Positions 35,146-43,489 of a DNA stretch of 64,000 bases are shown one piece after another. This DNA comes from Pseudomonas zanjanensis. GTDB taxonomy: Bacteria; Pseudomonadota; Gammaproteobacteria; Pseudomonadales; Pseudomonadaceae. Both the position numbers and the translations under genes were made by a program. The stretch spans positions 1 through 64,000 of the forward strand of contig NZ_JABWRB020000003.1 in assembly GCF_014268745.2 (NCBI RefSeq), in the 5' to 3' direction. Position 1 is the stretch's first letter, and every line of letters begins with the position of its first letter. A model generated the notes under the pieces. The model did not search any database, was not told the DNA's origin, and worked only from the letters and a program-made list of their open reading frames with translations.

Positions 35146-37209
35146 ATGTTACCCACCTTTGATCTGTCCAACTTCCGCCTCACGATCCGTGACCTCACGC
35201 ACGACTTCCAAGTCCTGGCCTTCGAAGGTTCGGAAGCCATCAGCACCCCCTATTCATTCGACATTGAACTTGTCAGCGAACGAAGGGATATAAACCTGGA
35301 ACATTTATTAAACAAACAGGCCTTTTTAGCATTTGATAAACAGGGAAGCGGTGTTCACGGGGTGATTTATCGTGCTGCGCAAGGCGATTCAGGTAAAAAG
35401 CTGACTTATTACACAATAAGATTAGCGCCACGCCTGGCTTACTTGGAGCACCGCATCAATCAGCGAATTTTCCAACAGGCCAGTGTGCCGCACATCATCA
35501 CGTTGATTCTCAAGGAACACGGCATTCTCACCGATGCCCATCGCTTCCAGTTAAGTGCGAGTTATTTGCCTCGTGACTACTGTGTGCAGTATCACGAATC
35601 CGACTTGCACTTCATCGAGCGCCTGTGTCACGAAGAAGGCCTGCATTATCACTTCCAGTACAGTGAATCGGACCATCACCTGGTATTTGGTGATAACCAG
35701 AGCGTATTCCCTCGGCTTGAGCAGCGTACTGTTTATAAACACGGCAGCGGCATGGTTGACGACGAGCCGGTCATCCATCGATTTGGCCTGCGACTGGAGA
35801 CCCGGACCAGCCGCGTCACGCGCCGTGATTACGATTTCGAGAAGGCGACATTCCTGTTGGAGGGCAGCTGTCAGCCCGGCGTCGAAAACGTTCAACCAGA
35901 CCTGGAAGCCTATGACTATCCGGGCGACTTTACCCAGCAAAAACGCGGCAGATTATTGAGCCAGAGAGCCCTGGAACGCCATCGCGTCGACTACCGCCAG
36001 GCCGAAGGAAAGAGTGATCAGCCAGCATTGAGGACGGGGCACTTCCTGACATTGAGTGAGCACCCTCGCCAGGAGTGGAATGATCTATGGCTCCTGACCG
36101 AAGTGCATCACGAAGGCAAACAGCCGCAAGTGCTGGAGGAAATCACTCCCAGTAACGCTGGCGAGGCTGAAGACCGCTTCAATCAGGGCTATCGCAATCG
36201 CTTCGTTGCCACGCCTTGGGACGCGATCTTCCGTTCGCAGCGGGTCTATAAGAAGCCACGTATATCCGGCAGTCAGACCGCAATCGTCACCGGCCCCCAG
36301 GGCGAAGATATCCACTGCGACCGGTATGGCCGGGTCAAGGTCAGGTTCTTTTGGGATCGTGCGGGACACGTCGATGACGGCAGCAGTTGTTGGTTGCGAG
36401 TGGCCTCCAACTGGGCGGGTAACAGCTACGGGGGCACCACGATCCCGCGGGTTGGCATGGAGGTATTGGTGGCCTTCATGGAAGGCGATCCCGACAAGCC
36501 GTTGATCATCGGATGCCTGACCAATAGCGCCAATGCCTCGCCCTACCCGTTGCCTGCGCACAAGACCCGTACTGTGTTTCGCTCTCGCAGCTCACCGGAC
36601 GGCAAGGGCTTCAACGAGCTGCATCTGGAAGATCGCGCAGGCCAGGAACTGATCTATGTGCGAGCTCAGCGTGACATGGAACAAAAAATCGAAAACGACA
36701 GCCGATTGGAGATTGGCAACGAGCGACGGGAAACCATCAAGGGCAACAGCATCACTGTCCTGCACGCCGAAGAGCATCGGACCACGGCCGCCGACCGCAC
36801 GGTCCAGGTCGAAGGCAATGACTACCTGCGCGTCGCCAACCGCCACACCCATGTCGATCAGACACTGGCCGTCGAGGCCGGGCAGCAAATTCATATCAAG
36901 GCAGGCGCTCATGTGGTCCTTGAAGCAGGCGCAACCCTCAGTTTGAAAGCCGGGGGCCAGCACATCGTGATCGATCACAGTGGTATCTACAGCAGCAGTG
37001 AAATCCAACTCGGCGGCGCCCCCATGGCCGGCGCCACTGCCTCATCATTCAGACCCGGTTTGACCGATCCCTTGGCGGCCCCAGCCCCAGTATTCGCTCC
37101 CACTCAACGCGCGCTGATAACAGCCAGCAAAGCAGCGGGATTGGACTTTTGTCCGATCTGCGAGGCCTGCCGCGAGGGTCTCTGCCTAATGGAAGTCGCC
37201 GCCGCATGA
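35146..37209 (+). CDS. vgrG: T6SS spike protein VgrG with Cys-rich C-terminal tail
   Basis: This 687-aa VgrG is clearly different from the two copies at the left end. The gp27/gp5-like core (MLPTFDLSNFRLTIRDL.., GEDIHCDRYGRVKVRFFWDR) and needle are followed by a roughly 60-residue extension ending FCPICEACREGLCLMEVAAA with four Cys. Such tails occur on VgrGs that carry DUF4123-dependent cargo and may be the docking site. The stop overlaps the DUF4123 gene start by 4 bp. Codons about 40-100 are more AT-rich than the rest. Confidence 0.94.
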   Translation: MLPTFDLSNFRLTIRDLTHDFQVLAFEGSEAISTPYSFDIELVSERRDINLEHLLNKQAFLAFDKQGSGVHGVIYRAAQGDSGKKLTYYTIRLAPRLAYLEHRINQRIFQQASVPHIITLILKEHGILTDAHRFQLSASYLPRDYCVQYHESDLHFIERLCHEEGLHYHFQYSESDHHLVFGDNQSVFPRLEQRTVYKHGSGMVDDEPVIHRFGLRLETRTSRVTRRDYDFEKATFLLEGSCQPGVENVQPDLEAYDYPGDFTQQKRGRLLSQRALERHRVDYRQAEGKSDQPALRTGHFLTLSEHPRQEWNDLWLLTEVHHEGKQPQVLEEITPSNAGEAEDRFNQGYRNRFVATPWDAIFRSQRVYKKPRISGSQTAIVTGPQGEDIHCDRYGRVKVRFFWDRAGHVDDGSSCWLRVASNWAGNSYGGTTIPRVGMEVLVAFMEGDPDKPLIIGCLTNSANASPYPLPAHKTRTVFRSRSSPDGKGFNELHLEDRAGQELIYVRAQRDMEQKIENDSRLEIGNERRETIKGNSITVLHAEEHRTTAADRTVQVEGNDYLRVANRHTHVDQTLAVEAGQQIHIKAGAHVVLEAGATLSLKAGGQHIVIDHSGIYSSSEIQLGGAPMAGATASSFRPGLTDPLAAPAPVFAPTQRALITASKAAGLDFCPICEACREGLCLMEVAAA

Positions 37210-38060
37210 CTCGCTCACTCCCCCATCAATGGTTGATCGAACAGCAACGCCTCGGCCACGCCCTGTGCCTCGTCCTGGACTCAGAACATGAGCACCCCAC
37301 GCGCCAGACATTGCTCAAGAACAGTCGTCCTGACCAACACTTGAGCGTGTACGGCCAAACGCTGGTTGCTGACCTCGCTGACGCCGGCCCCTTTGTCTTC
37401 ACCTTCGATAGGCCCGGCGACGAACACATCAATGAATTGCTCGACCGACCGGACAGCCACTGGGGATGGTTTGCCAGCCTTCCCAAAGGGGAGCTGCCTA
37501 CACTGGTGGAGCACTGGCGGGAACGGCTGGTCATCGGAGAACGCCCCCATCAGGCGTTGTACCGCTTCCATGACAACCGTGTACTGTCCCGGGCGCTCAA
37601 GTACCTGTCCGTTGAAGACTATCCGGCCTACCTCGGACCAGCGATCAGTGTCTGCTATTGGCAGGGCAATCACTGGTCAAGCACGCATAACCCGGCGCCA
37701 GGAACCTATCCGGTGCCTGATTCGCCTCTTTGGCTGCAGGTGCCCGTTACCCCGCAGCAAGCGATGCAGGTTCGGCTCGTCAATGCCCGTCGCTTCCTGT
37801 TGGCCGAGCATGTCCAGGCCTTCGCCGCACTGGCCGAGCAACAGGATCCGGAGGCGTGGTTGCGTGTCACGCTCGATCAGGCCGAGGCCTGGCATTGGCA
37901 GGCGTCCGAGCAGTTGGAGTTTTTATTGACCCAGCGCCTGCAAGCACCCGCCCAGGCGCTGGCGCCGTATTGGCAAGTACGTTCAGCTGAAAGCCCCGAC
38001 GAGCATTTTGAACGGGTGCGCCTGATGGCAGCGTTTTGGCAGGGAGATACGCCGGCATGA
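37206..38060 (+). CDS. DUF4123 effector adaptor (Tap/Tec-like)
   Basis: This 284-aa protein starts MTRSLPHQWLIEQQRL and has the DUF4123 pattern (LCLVLDSEHEHPTRQTLL, GWFASLPKGELPTLVEHWRE, LYRFHDNRVLSRAL). These adaptors bind an effector and mount it on a partner VgrG. ATGA overlaps at both ends couple it to vgrG3 and to the immunity gene. The client is most likely the lipase encoded at 38839. An upstream in-frame start inside vgrG3 was rejected. Confidence 0.9.
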   Translation: MTRSLPHQWLIEQQRLGHALCLVLDSEHEHPTRQTLLKNSRPDQHLSVYGQTLVADLADAGPFVFTFDRPGDEHINELLDRPDSHWGWFASLPKGELPTLVEHWRERLVIGERPHQALYRFHDNRVLSRALKYLSVEDYPAYLGPAISVCYWQGNHWSSTHNPAPGTYPVPDSPLWLQVPVTPQQAMQVRLVNARRFLLAEHVQAFAALAEQQDPEAWLRVTLDQAEAWHWQASEQLEFLLTQRLQAPAQALAPYWQVRSAESPDEHFERVRLMAAFWQGDTPA

Positions 38061-38827
38061 AACAGGCTTTGTGCATTGCAAGTTTGAGCGGCCTGGCGAT
38101 GGCGGCAGGTTGTGCCAACACACAGCCGAACACGTTTACTTTTACGGCAGATTTACCGCGTGACTTTGCCTACCAGGCAGCGGTGTACTACGTGCCCGCC
38201 CCAAGCGAAACCTGCACCGTCGAGACCCGGTATAACAAAGCGCCGGTATTCAACAGGGAGTGGCGTAAGGCATACAAACCCGATTCCGAAATCGTTATTC
38301 GCCGAACCCGTATGGGTTGCCCGCTGGTGATCAGCCGCATTGAGCTCGAAATCAACTCCGCCTATGGCGAGGACTGGAGCGATATCAGTCAAGACTCAGC
38401 CAACGTCGTGATTCGCGATGAGCTGGAAGCGCAATACAAAGGCACGTTCAGCGAAGCGGGTGAAAGTACTTTTTACGGCCAATGCCAATGGTTGTTCCGC
38501 ACCTCAGGCAAGCCCCGCATTCTAAGAAAAATCCTCGACTGCAAAAAAACCAACCCACAAGGCGAGCTTGGGCGTGGACGTCCTTTCTCGGCGTACACCC
38601 TTGATCAGCTACCGGGTAAAACCGTGAGGATGAAGATCAAGTTGGCCCGCGAAGAGAGGCCCTACATGGGTGATACCTGGGTGAAGGTACCCAACGGCTG
38701 GAAACGCTGCATGGGCGATAACTTCGAAGATCCATACGCATTTTGTTTCGGTAATTACAAAGACTTCAGCGGTTTTCAGATGCCCGATGGGCGCAAATGC
38801 ACTATTTACCCCGGTTGTACGGAATAA
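38057..38827 (+). CDS. periplasmic lipoprotein, probable immunity to the lipase effector (Tli-like)
   Basis: This 256-aa protein, MKQALCIASLSGLAMAAGCA, has a signal peptide with lipobox MAAGC, so it should be a lipid-anchored periplasmic protein. The mature part has several Cys (ETCTVETRY, RMGCPLVIS, GQCQWLF, DCKKTN, YPGCTE) that may form disulfides. It sits between the DUF4123 adaptor and the lipase; phospholipase effectors of T6SS act in the periplasm and their immunity proteins are often lipoproteins. No specific family recognised. It overlaps the adaptor stop by 4 bp. Confidence 0.75.
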   Translation: MKQALCIASLSGLAMAAGCANTQPNTFTFTADLPRDFAYQAAVYYVPAPSETCTVETRYNKAPVFNREWRKAYKPDSEIVIRRTRMGCPLVISRIELEINSAYGEDWSDISQDSANVVIRDELEAQYKGTFSEAGESTFYGQCQWLFRTSGKPRILRKILDCKKTNPQGELGRGRPFSAYTLDQLPGKTVRMKIKLAREERPYMGDTWVKVPNGWKRCMGDNFEDPYAFCFGNYKDFSGFQMPDGRKCTIYPGCTE

Positions 38828-38838
38828 GGAGATCGCGT

Positions 38839-41016
38839 ATGACATCGTTTCAAAAGGAATTGGAGTCGAGGCTAAGCAGTCGCAATTTGGCCTGTCCTGT
38901 CGGGGGTAGATGGACCAGTTTTCAGCTCGTCGATGAGTTTGGTTCTGGCGAGCCCTATGCGGGACTGGCCTATATGGCGACCGATTCGGAAGGACAACAA
39001 TACTCAGGCAACCTGGATGCCATGGGCATCGGCAAGGTCATCAACCACTACGCAGGGCCGCTTGCCCTTGCCTTTGAACAACCGTATCAAGGGCAGGAAA
39101 AGTTTTATATCGAGCTTCAACGTAGAACTCACTACCCTCTCCAAATCACCGAACTACAAGTCCGCGCCGAGCAAACCCGCTACCTGAACCCAAACGCCAC
39201 ACGCACCCGGGAAAATCCCGCACAAGCCTGTGCAGACGATTACTTCCAAGTGGAAGTACGGCACTTGGTCAAGCATGTCGCGCACTTGCCCCCCGAGGTG
39301 TACCGCCATTACCCAGCCCCTTCGGGGCCGGCACGGCTGATGGGTGAACATGGCAAGCTCGGCGTAGCGCTGATGCCGCAAAAACACACGGTGCTGGAAG
39401 TTCGCCCGTTGCGCGCCTTGCGCCCCATGCTGTCCACCGCCCCTGAATTCTGCGCGCTCAACTTGTATCAACTGGCGCTCATGTCGACCTTGACCTACTG
39501 CCCCTTCGGGCAAACACCTGACAAGGCTCCGATAACAACGCCGCTGAGCTTCACCAAGCAACCAAGCGTGGGCAATTGGTTCGCGGATGCATTGGCCAAG
39601 TTCGAAGAACTCGGGGAGTTCTATCCGGAACAGACAAAGCCCTATTACCCGCTTTATGAAGACGTGCCCTACTCCAAACGCCTGGAGATCGTGCCGTTCG
39701 ACCCAGCCCTCTACGCGGTCAACGATCCGGAATTGGGTGCACATCAGGAACATCCCGCCAAAGTCCATTTTCTCGATGACACCGACAAGCAAGAAAGCAC
39801 CGACACCCAGGCCTACATCACCCACAACGACGAACTGATCCTGATAGCAGTACGTGGCACCCAGCAAACCGCCGACTTCCTGCGCGACGCCGATGCGCTC
39901 CAAGTGCCGTTTGAAGAAGGTGTCGGCCAGGTGCATCAAGGGTTCTATGGTGCCGCCAAGAAAACTGCGGCCTTCGTGACGAGCTATCTGGACAGGTTCT
40001 ACGCCGGCCAAAAACTGCTGATATGCGGCCACAGCCTGGGCGGCGCGGTGGCGTTACTCCTTTCAGAAATGCTGCGGCGCAGACCAGAAGGCTACACCCT
40101 CCAGCTTTACACCTACGGCGCCCCTCGCGCCGCCGACGCCACTTTCACAAAAAACGCCGAAGCCTTGGTGCATTACCGAATGGTCAACCACAACGACCCG
40201 ATACCCAGCGTCCCCGGCAGTTGGATGAATACCAAGAGCGATGTTTATGGCACAGGGTTGGCCCTTGCATTCGCCAACGTACCGGTCGGCCTTTCCGTGT
40301 TCGTGGCGGGCATCACTAACCTGACGGGCGAGCGCTACGAGCACCACGGCATTTTGCGGCACTTCCTGCCGGTGGAGTTCGATCGCAGGGAGCGGTCTTC
40401 AATCCTGTGGATGCCCCAGTGCGACACCATCACCCAACACCCCGCCTGCGAGGTGGCCCTCAAGCATAAACATGGCTTGCCGAACCGCCCGGCATTGCTG
40501 GCCCAACTCATCCAGACCGGTGATCACTTCATGGTCCCCAGCTACATTCCCGCTTGCTGGGCGACCCTGCGGCGCTGGCAGGAAGCGCAAATCCGCGGAA
40601 GCACGCTGGCGACAAAACGCGAATATGAATGGATCGACAATGCACTGACGCGGATTACCCAACAGCTGCGTGATGAAGAGCGTTACCTGGCGGGAAGGGG
40701 CGCGCCCAATGGGCGTAGCGAAAGCGCCGTCAACATTGCGCTCATCCGCGAGGTCGACAAGATGCACAACACCCGTGCGCGCCTGGCGACGCTGCGCACC
40801 GCGTCGGTCAGTGAAAAAGATGTCTATGGGAGTTTGTCGGAACAACCTGAGCAATTGGCACAAAACCTGGCTCGCTGGCAGGCGCATCCGGAGAACAGGG
40901 TGGCCGAGAAGTTGGCGATGGCGCCGGCCATGGATGACGACGGGGAATTGATCCGTGGTGGTCACGGGTATGCCATTGGCGAACCGTATACGCTGGATCT
41001 CGATTTCATCATCTGA
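38839..41016 (+). CDS. tle: T6SS lipase effector (class 3 lipase, Tle2-like)
   Basis: This 725-aa protein has an alpha/beta-hydrolase lipase_3 domain in its middle: DELILIAVRGTQQTADFLRD, LLICGHSLGGAVALLL with nucleophile Ser about 399, GAPRAADATF, and the likely acid in NHNDPIPSVPG and His in YEHHGILRHF. It should cleave membrane phospholipids in the target periplasm. The N-terminal roughly 250 residues (GGRWTSFQLVDEFGSGEPY..) are probably for loading by the DUF4123 adaptor. The roughly 200-residue C-terminus is helical. The ATG at 38839 has aaggag 7 bases ahead. No signal peptide, as expected for T6SS cargo. Tle2 assignment rests on the GHSLGG and class-3 pattern. Confidence 0.85.
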   Translation: MTSFQKELESRLSSRNLACPVGGRWTSFQLVDEFGSGEPYAGLAYMATDSEGQQYSGNLDAMGIGKVINHYAGPLALAFEQPYQGQEKFYIELQRRTHYPLQITELQVRAEQTRYLNPNATRTRENPAQACADDYFQVEVRHLVKHVAHLPPEVYRHYPAPSGPARLMGEHGKLGVALMPQKHTVLEVRPLRALRPMLSTAPEFCALNLYQLALMSTLTYCPFGQTPDKAPITTPLSFTKQPSVGNWFADALAKFEELGEFYPEQTKPYYPLYEDVPYSKRLEIVPFDPALYAVNDPELGAHQEHPAKVHFLDDTDKQESTDTQAYITHNDELILIAVRGTQQTADFLRDADALQVPFEEGVGQVHQGFYGAAKKTAAFVTSYLDRFYAGQKLLICGHSLGGAVALLLSEMLRRRPEGYTLQLYTYGAPRAADATFTKNAEALVHYRMVNHNDPIPSVPGSWMNTKSDVYGTGLALAFANVPVGLSVFVAGITNLTGERYEHHGILRHFLPVEFDRRERSSILWMPQCDTITQHPACEVALKHKHGLPNRPALLAQLIQTGDHFMVPSYIPACWATLRRWQEAQIRGSTLATKREYEWIDNALTRITQQLRDEERYLAGRGAPNGRSESAVNIALIREVDKMHNTRARLATLRTASVSEKDVYGSLSEQPEQLAQNLARWQAHPENRVAEKLAMAPAMDDDGELIRGGHGYAIGEPYTLDLDFII

Positions 41017-41044
41017 TCGGTATGGCGGCCAATACGACGACTGC

Positions 41045-41143
41045 GCCGCCGAGCGGGAGCAAGCTCCCTCGCCACAGGCCGTGCGTGCCTTCAGATCGGG
41101 TGTGCATGTGCTGGCGCCATCGCGAGCAGGCTCGCTCCCACAG
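41045..41143. repeat. two single REP half-sites
   Basis: gagcgggagcaagctccctcgcc (about 41051-41073) and ccatcgcgagcaggctcgctcccacagg (41116-41143) belong to the two REP types seen elsewhere. They lie just after the lipase gene, at the start of a 657-bp gene-free stretch. Confidence 0.65.
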
Positions 41144-41200
41144 GGGATTGGCGGTGGGTGCTCATTCTGTGATCACCTCGGGTTGGTCAACGACGCCCAA

Positions 41201-41487
41201 CCTGTGGCGAGGGAGCTTGCTCCCGCTGGGCTGCGCAGCAGCCCCAAAAAGGCGGGCACATTCCTACAGAAAAACCGCTGCGCCACCGAGCAAGAGCAAG
41301 CTCCCTCGCCCCGATTCCTGGGCATTACCAAGGCTTGTTTATTCTCCCGCCGCAACGCTTCCACCCAGCTACGAATCCTTGCGCCATTGCCTACAACTAC
41401 GCCAGAATCCGCCCGCTTGTGCGCCTTGCCCAAGGGTTCTATCGTTTCCCTGCCACTGCCCATCAGTGGTCGGGTTTAGTAGCCCGG
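41201..41487. repeat. duplicated block (copy 2): REP pair plus promoter and 5' leader of the DUF6124 gene
   Basis: Almost identical to 13827-14112. It includes the paired REP (41201 and about 41312), the conserved non-coding stretch and the promoter. At its right end the second leader hairpin reads cgggt-ttagta-gcccg, against cgggc-ttggcg-gcccg in copy 1. The stem is kept while its sequence changes. Confidence 0.85.
41417..41445 (+). promoter_or_regulatory. predicted sigma-70 promoter of DUF6124 copy 2
   Basis: ttgtgc, 17 bases, tatcgt, as at 14043. The ccactg/cagtgg hairpin follows seven bases later and would form the RNA 5' end. Confidence 0.55.
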
Positions 41488-41546
41488 GGTTGTGTCAGTA
41501 GGATGCATGAGCTCTCCGTCCAAGCAGGTTCCTACCTGTCCTTGAT

Positions 41547-41621
41547 GGTGGCTGTGCGCAGGGCGCTTCGGCGCGCCGGCAATGCTGATCTCCCCGGTCT
41601 ACTAACCTGCGTACAGCCGCC
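41547..41621 (+). ncRNA. C4-like antisense RNA element, copy 2
   Basis: This 75-nt element has a 16-bp closing helix: ggtggctgtgcgcagg (41547-41562) with cctgcgtacagccgcc (41606-41621). Inside is gcgc-ttcg-gcgc and a ccgg..ccgg hairpin. The loop tgctgatctcc (41583-41593) is complementary to ggagtatcagca (41661-41672), with one bulged T, which covers the ribosome-binding site of the DUF6124 gene 52 nt downstream. Compared with copy 1 the helix sequences and loop/target differ, yet pairing is retained; only tgcgca and tgcgta cores and the ttcg loop are shared. Confidence 0.62.
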
Positions 41622-41673
41622 ACCCTTCTTTTAGTAGGGAAGAGGTTGCGGCTTAACCATGGAGTATCAGCAC

Positions 41674-42033
41674 ATGTTCAAGCCAACACCGAATCCCCCC
41701 GAAGCAGATCGCAGCTCTACGTCCACCAAATCCAAAACGAAAAAACAAGACGAAGCAGAAAGGCGCGCCTTGGATTACTACCTGCAACCGAAACCGGAAA
41801 AGTCCGAAGATGCATCCAAACCGGACCAGCTCTTCACCGTGTCAAAAAACGCCGACAACGAATGCCTGCTCGCCAACCTCAGCGAAAACCTGGCATCCGC
41901 CGACGCGATGATCAGCAACCTCGCCTTCGACCTGGAAGGCCCCCGCCGCCACATCGCCCTCGGCATCCAGCAACTGATCGAGATGAGTTCATTGCTGGCC
42001 AGCCGTGCGCTGGATAACGTCGACCCTCGCTAG
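41674..42033 (+). CDS. DUF6124 family protein (copy 2)
   Basis: This 119-aa protein (MFKPTPNPPEADRSST..) is nearly identical to the protein at 14312. The frame also has an ATG at 41659, but ggag at 41661-41664, 9 bases before the ATG at 41674, and the paralogue's start point to 41674. That ggag lies inside the predicted antisense target. Function unknown; no membrane or enzyme motifs are visible. Confidence 0.85.
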   Translation: MFKPTPNPPEADRSSTSTKSKTKKQDEAERRALDYYLQPKPEKSEDASKPDQLFTVSKNADNECLLANLSENLASADAMISNLAFDLEGPRRHIALGIQQLIEMSSLLASRALDNVDPR

Positions 42034-42047
42034 CCGCAACACCACAA

Positions 42048-42146
42048 ACCCGTGGCGAGGGAGCTTGCTCCCGCTCGGCGGCGCAGCGACCGCAAGATTT
42101 TAGGGCCGCTTCACGCCCAGCGGGAGCAAGACTCCCTCGCCACGGG
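42048..42146. repeat. REP palindrome pair (cgtggcgaggg type)
   Basis: cccgtggcgagggagcttgc at the left is mirrored by gcgggagcaag.actccctcgcc at the right, with one inserted base in the right arm. It lies just after DUF6124 copy 2, as a similar pair lies just after copy 1. Confidence 0.75.
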
Positions 42147-42174
42147 TTGTAAGGCGCGTCTGACGGGTTGCTCA

Positions 42175-42300
42175 GCCCTTCCGCCAAGCCACGCTGCCTT
42201 GCGCCTTTGCCTACAACTACACCGGAACCCGCCGACTTGTGGGCCATACACTCAACCCCTATCGTCTCCTCGTCGCTGACATCAGCGAACGGCTTGGCGG
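42175..42300 (+). promoter_or_regulatory. third copy of the DUF6124 promoter and 5' hairpin block
   Basis: A diverged copy of 13975-14112: ttgcgcctttgcctacaactac, then ttgtgg, 17 bases of different sequence, and tatcgt (42237-42265). Seven bases later comes the hairpin tcgctg-acat-cagcga (42273-42288), equivalent to ccactg-cccat-cagtgg in the other copies, so stem bases changed in pairs. ggcttggcggcc follows. No C4-like element or DUF6124 gene follows; the next frame is the GNAT-like ORF. Confidence 0.6.
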
Positions 42301-42379
42301 CCAATTCGTCAGTAATTGCTGAACACTTTAAGCATCACATTCTTCTAGAGGGGGTGCGAAAAAAGTTGATATCAAGGAT

Positions 42380-42940
42380 TTGGAAGTGGGGAAAGTTATA
42401 CGGCGCAAATATGAGGAATGGCGGGCTTATGCCTGTGCGGCCCGCACAGCTTCCAACGAGCTATTGACGTTGCTAGCACAAGAACCAGCAGATCCTGAAC
42501 GAGCGTCTGGTGTTGATTTTGCACTGGTGCGCTTCGGCAACATCGATGCTGATGCGCTCGAACAATTTAATCTATGGGAATCAGACCATGGTTTCCCCTG
42601 GCATGACTCTCCAGAGGTCATCAAAAGCGATGCCCGACATCTCGACCTTGCGCTGTGGTACGGGAATCTACTGTGCGGTCTATGCTTCGCCACACCCAGC
42701 GGCAAACGCACCGTTGTACGGATCAAGCTACTGGAAGGCCATCCCAAGCGGGAGAGTGGTTCACACCCGTTGAAGAGAAGAGTCATCCAGCTTTGCGTGC
42801 TTGCCGTTACTCAGTACTGCAAGATCATTGGTGCGGAACTCATTGAAATAGATAGCCCGTTACCCGGCGCAGTCCCTATATACGTCGAAAATGAATTTCA
42901 GATGGTAAACGGTGCCCTTGTGTTGACTCTTGATGAGTAA
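42380..42940 (+). CDS. GNAT-fold-like hypothetical protein, start uncertain
   Basis: The open frame from TTG at 42380 gives 186 aa. It has no recognised enzyme name, but HPLKRRVIQLCVLAVTQYCK, ELIEIDSPLPGAVPIYVENEF and TVVRIKLLEGHP follow the order of beta-strand 4, helix and C-terminal strand seen in GNAT-like proteins of Pseudomonas. No in-frame ATG exists and the frame is open back to 42332. agaggggg lies before a GTG (42354) that is one frame off, so a small frameshift near the start or a missing N-terminus is possible. It lies behind the third promoter block. Confidence 0.5.
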   Translation: MEVGKVIRRKYEEWRAYACAARTASNELLTLLAQEPADPERASGVDFALVRFGNIDADALEQFNLWESDHGFPWHDSPEVIKSDARHLDLALWYGNLLCGLCFATPSGKRTVVRIKLLEGHPKRESGSHPLKRRVIQLCVLAVTQYCKIIGAELIEIDSPLPGAVPIYVENEFQMVNGALVLTLDE

Positions 42941-42967
42941 TAGCATCATTCCAGAGGTGATCGAAAA

Positions 42968-43180
42968 ATGAGCAAATTGAAAGCAACCCAACGCGGGAAG
43001 GCCGGCAAACATAAAGGGCAGGACAACTTTGACTGCTTGTACGTACGCGGCTTGCGCAAAGCTCGTGTCACAAGCTCAATGGATTTGCGGATACTCGACC
43101 GCATCCGTCGTGGGTCCTCCGATGAGCCTGATGGTGCACTCGCAGGCTCGCGCTTGGTCAAGCTATCTGCCAGCGCGTAA
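42968..43180 (+). CDS. small basic hypothetical protein
   Basis: This 70-aa protein, MSKLKATQRGKAGKHKGQDN.., is rich in Lys and Arg in its first half. agaggtgat ahead of the ATG is a good ribosome-binding site. It lies 27 bp after the GNAT-like frame, probably in the same operon, and is followed by a rho-independent terminator. Not recognised; too short to infer a role. Confidence 0.6.
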   Translation: MSKLKATQRGKAGKHKGQDNFDCLYVRGLRKARVTSSMDLRILDRIRRGSSDEPDGALAGSRLVKLSASA

Positions 43181-43201
43181 CCCCCACAAAGTAAGCATTA
43201 G

Positions 43202-43226
43202 GCGGCCCATCGGCCGCTTTTTTATT
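43202..43226 (+). terminator. rho-independent terminator
   Basis: The stem gcggcc-cat-cggccgc is followed by a run of T (tttttta). It ends the operon of the GNAT-like and 70-aa genes. Confidence 0.85.
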
Positions 43227-43489
43227 TAGCAACTGGCAACAAAAAACGAAGCTGGCTTTCAAGCTGGAAGGCTCGCTTCAGCACTTCTTCGCTACCCCAT
43301 CATTATATGGCCTCAGATAGCCTTGGTCCCCAACGCCCCGAACCAGCGCACACCCGCGCCAACAAGGGGCGATTTACGGTCAAACCTTTTGGCCATTTCG
43401 ATCCCCTTTTGGCCTCTCCTGCCGTTCTCCAAAACCCCGCACACCGCAAGACTGTGTTCACACCGACCAGCCTTGCGGAGAACAACAAA
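43227..43489 (+). promoter_or_regulatory. upstream region of the polyamine genes with a direct repeat
   Basis: A gene-free stretch ahead of the amidohydrolase gene. ccttttggcc occurs at 43385-43394 and again at 43405-43414, exactly 20 bp apart, or two helical turns, on the same face of DNA. This could be an operator for a dimeric regulator. No clear -35/-10 pair was picked. Confidence 0.4.

Noticed and set aside
42168..42467. A 99-codon frame across the third leader copy
   Set aside because: It covers the promoter and hairpin, and overlaps the better-supported GNAT-like frame.
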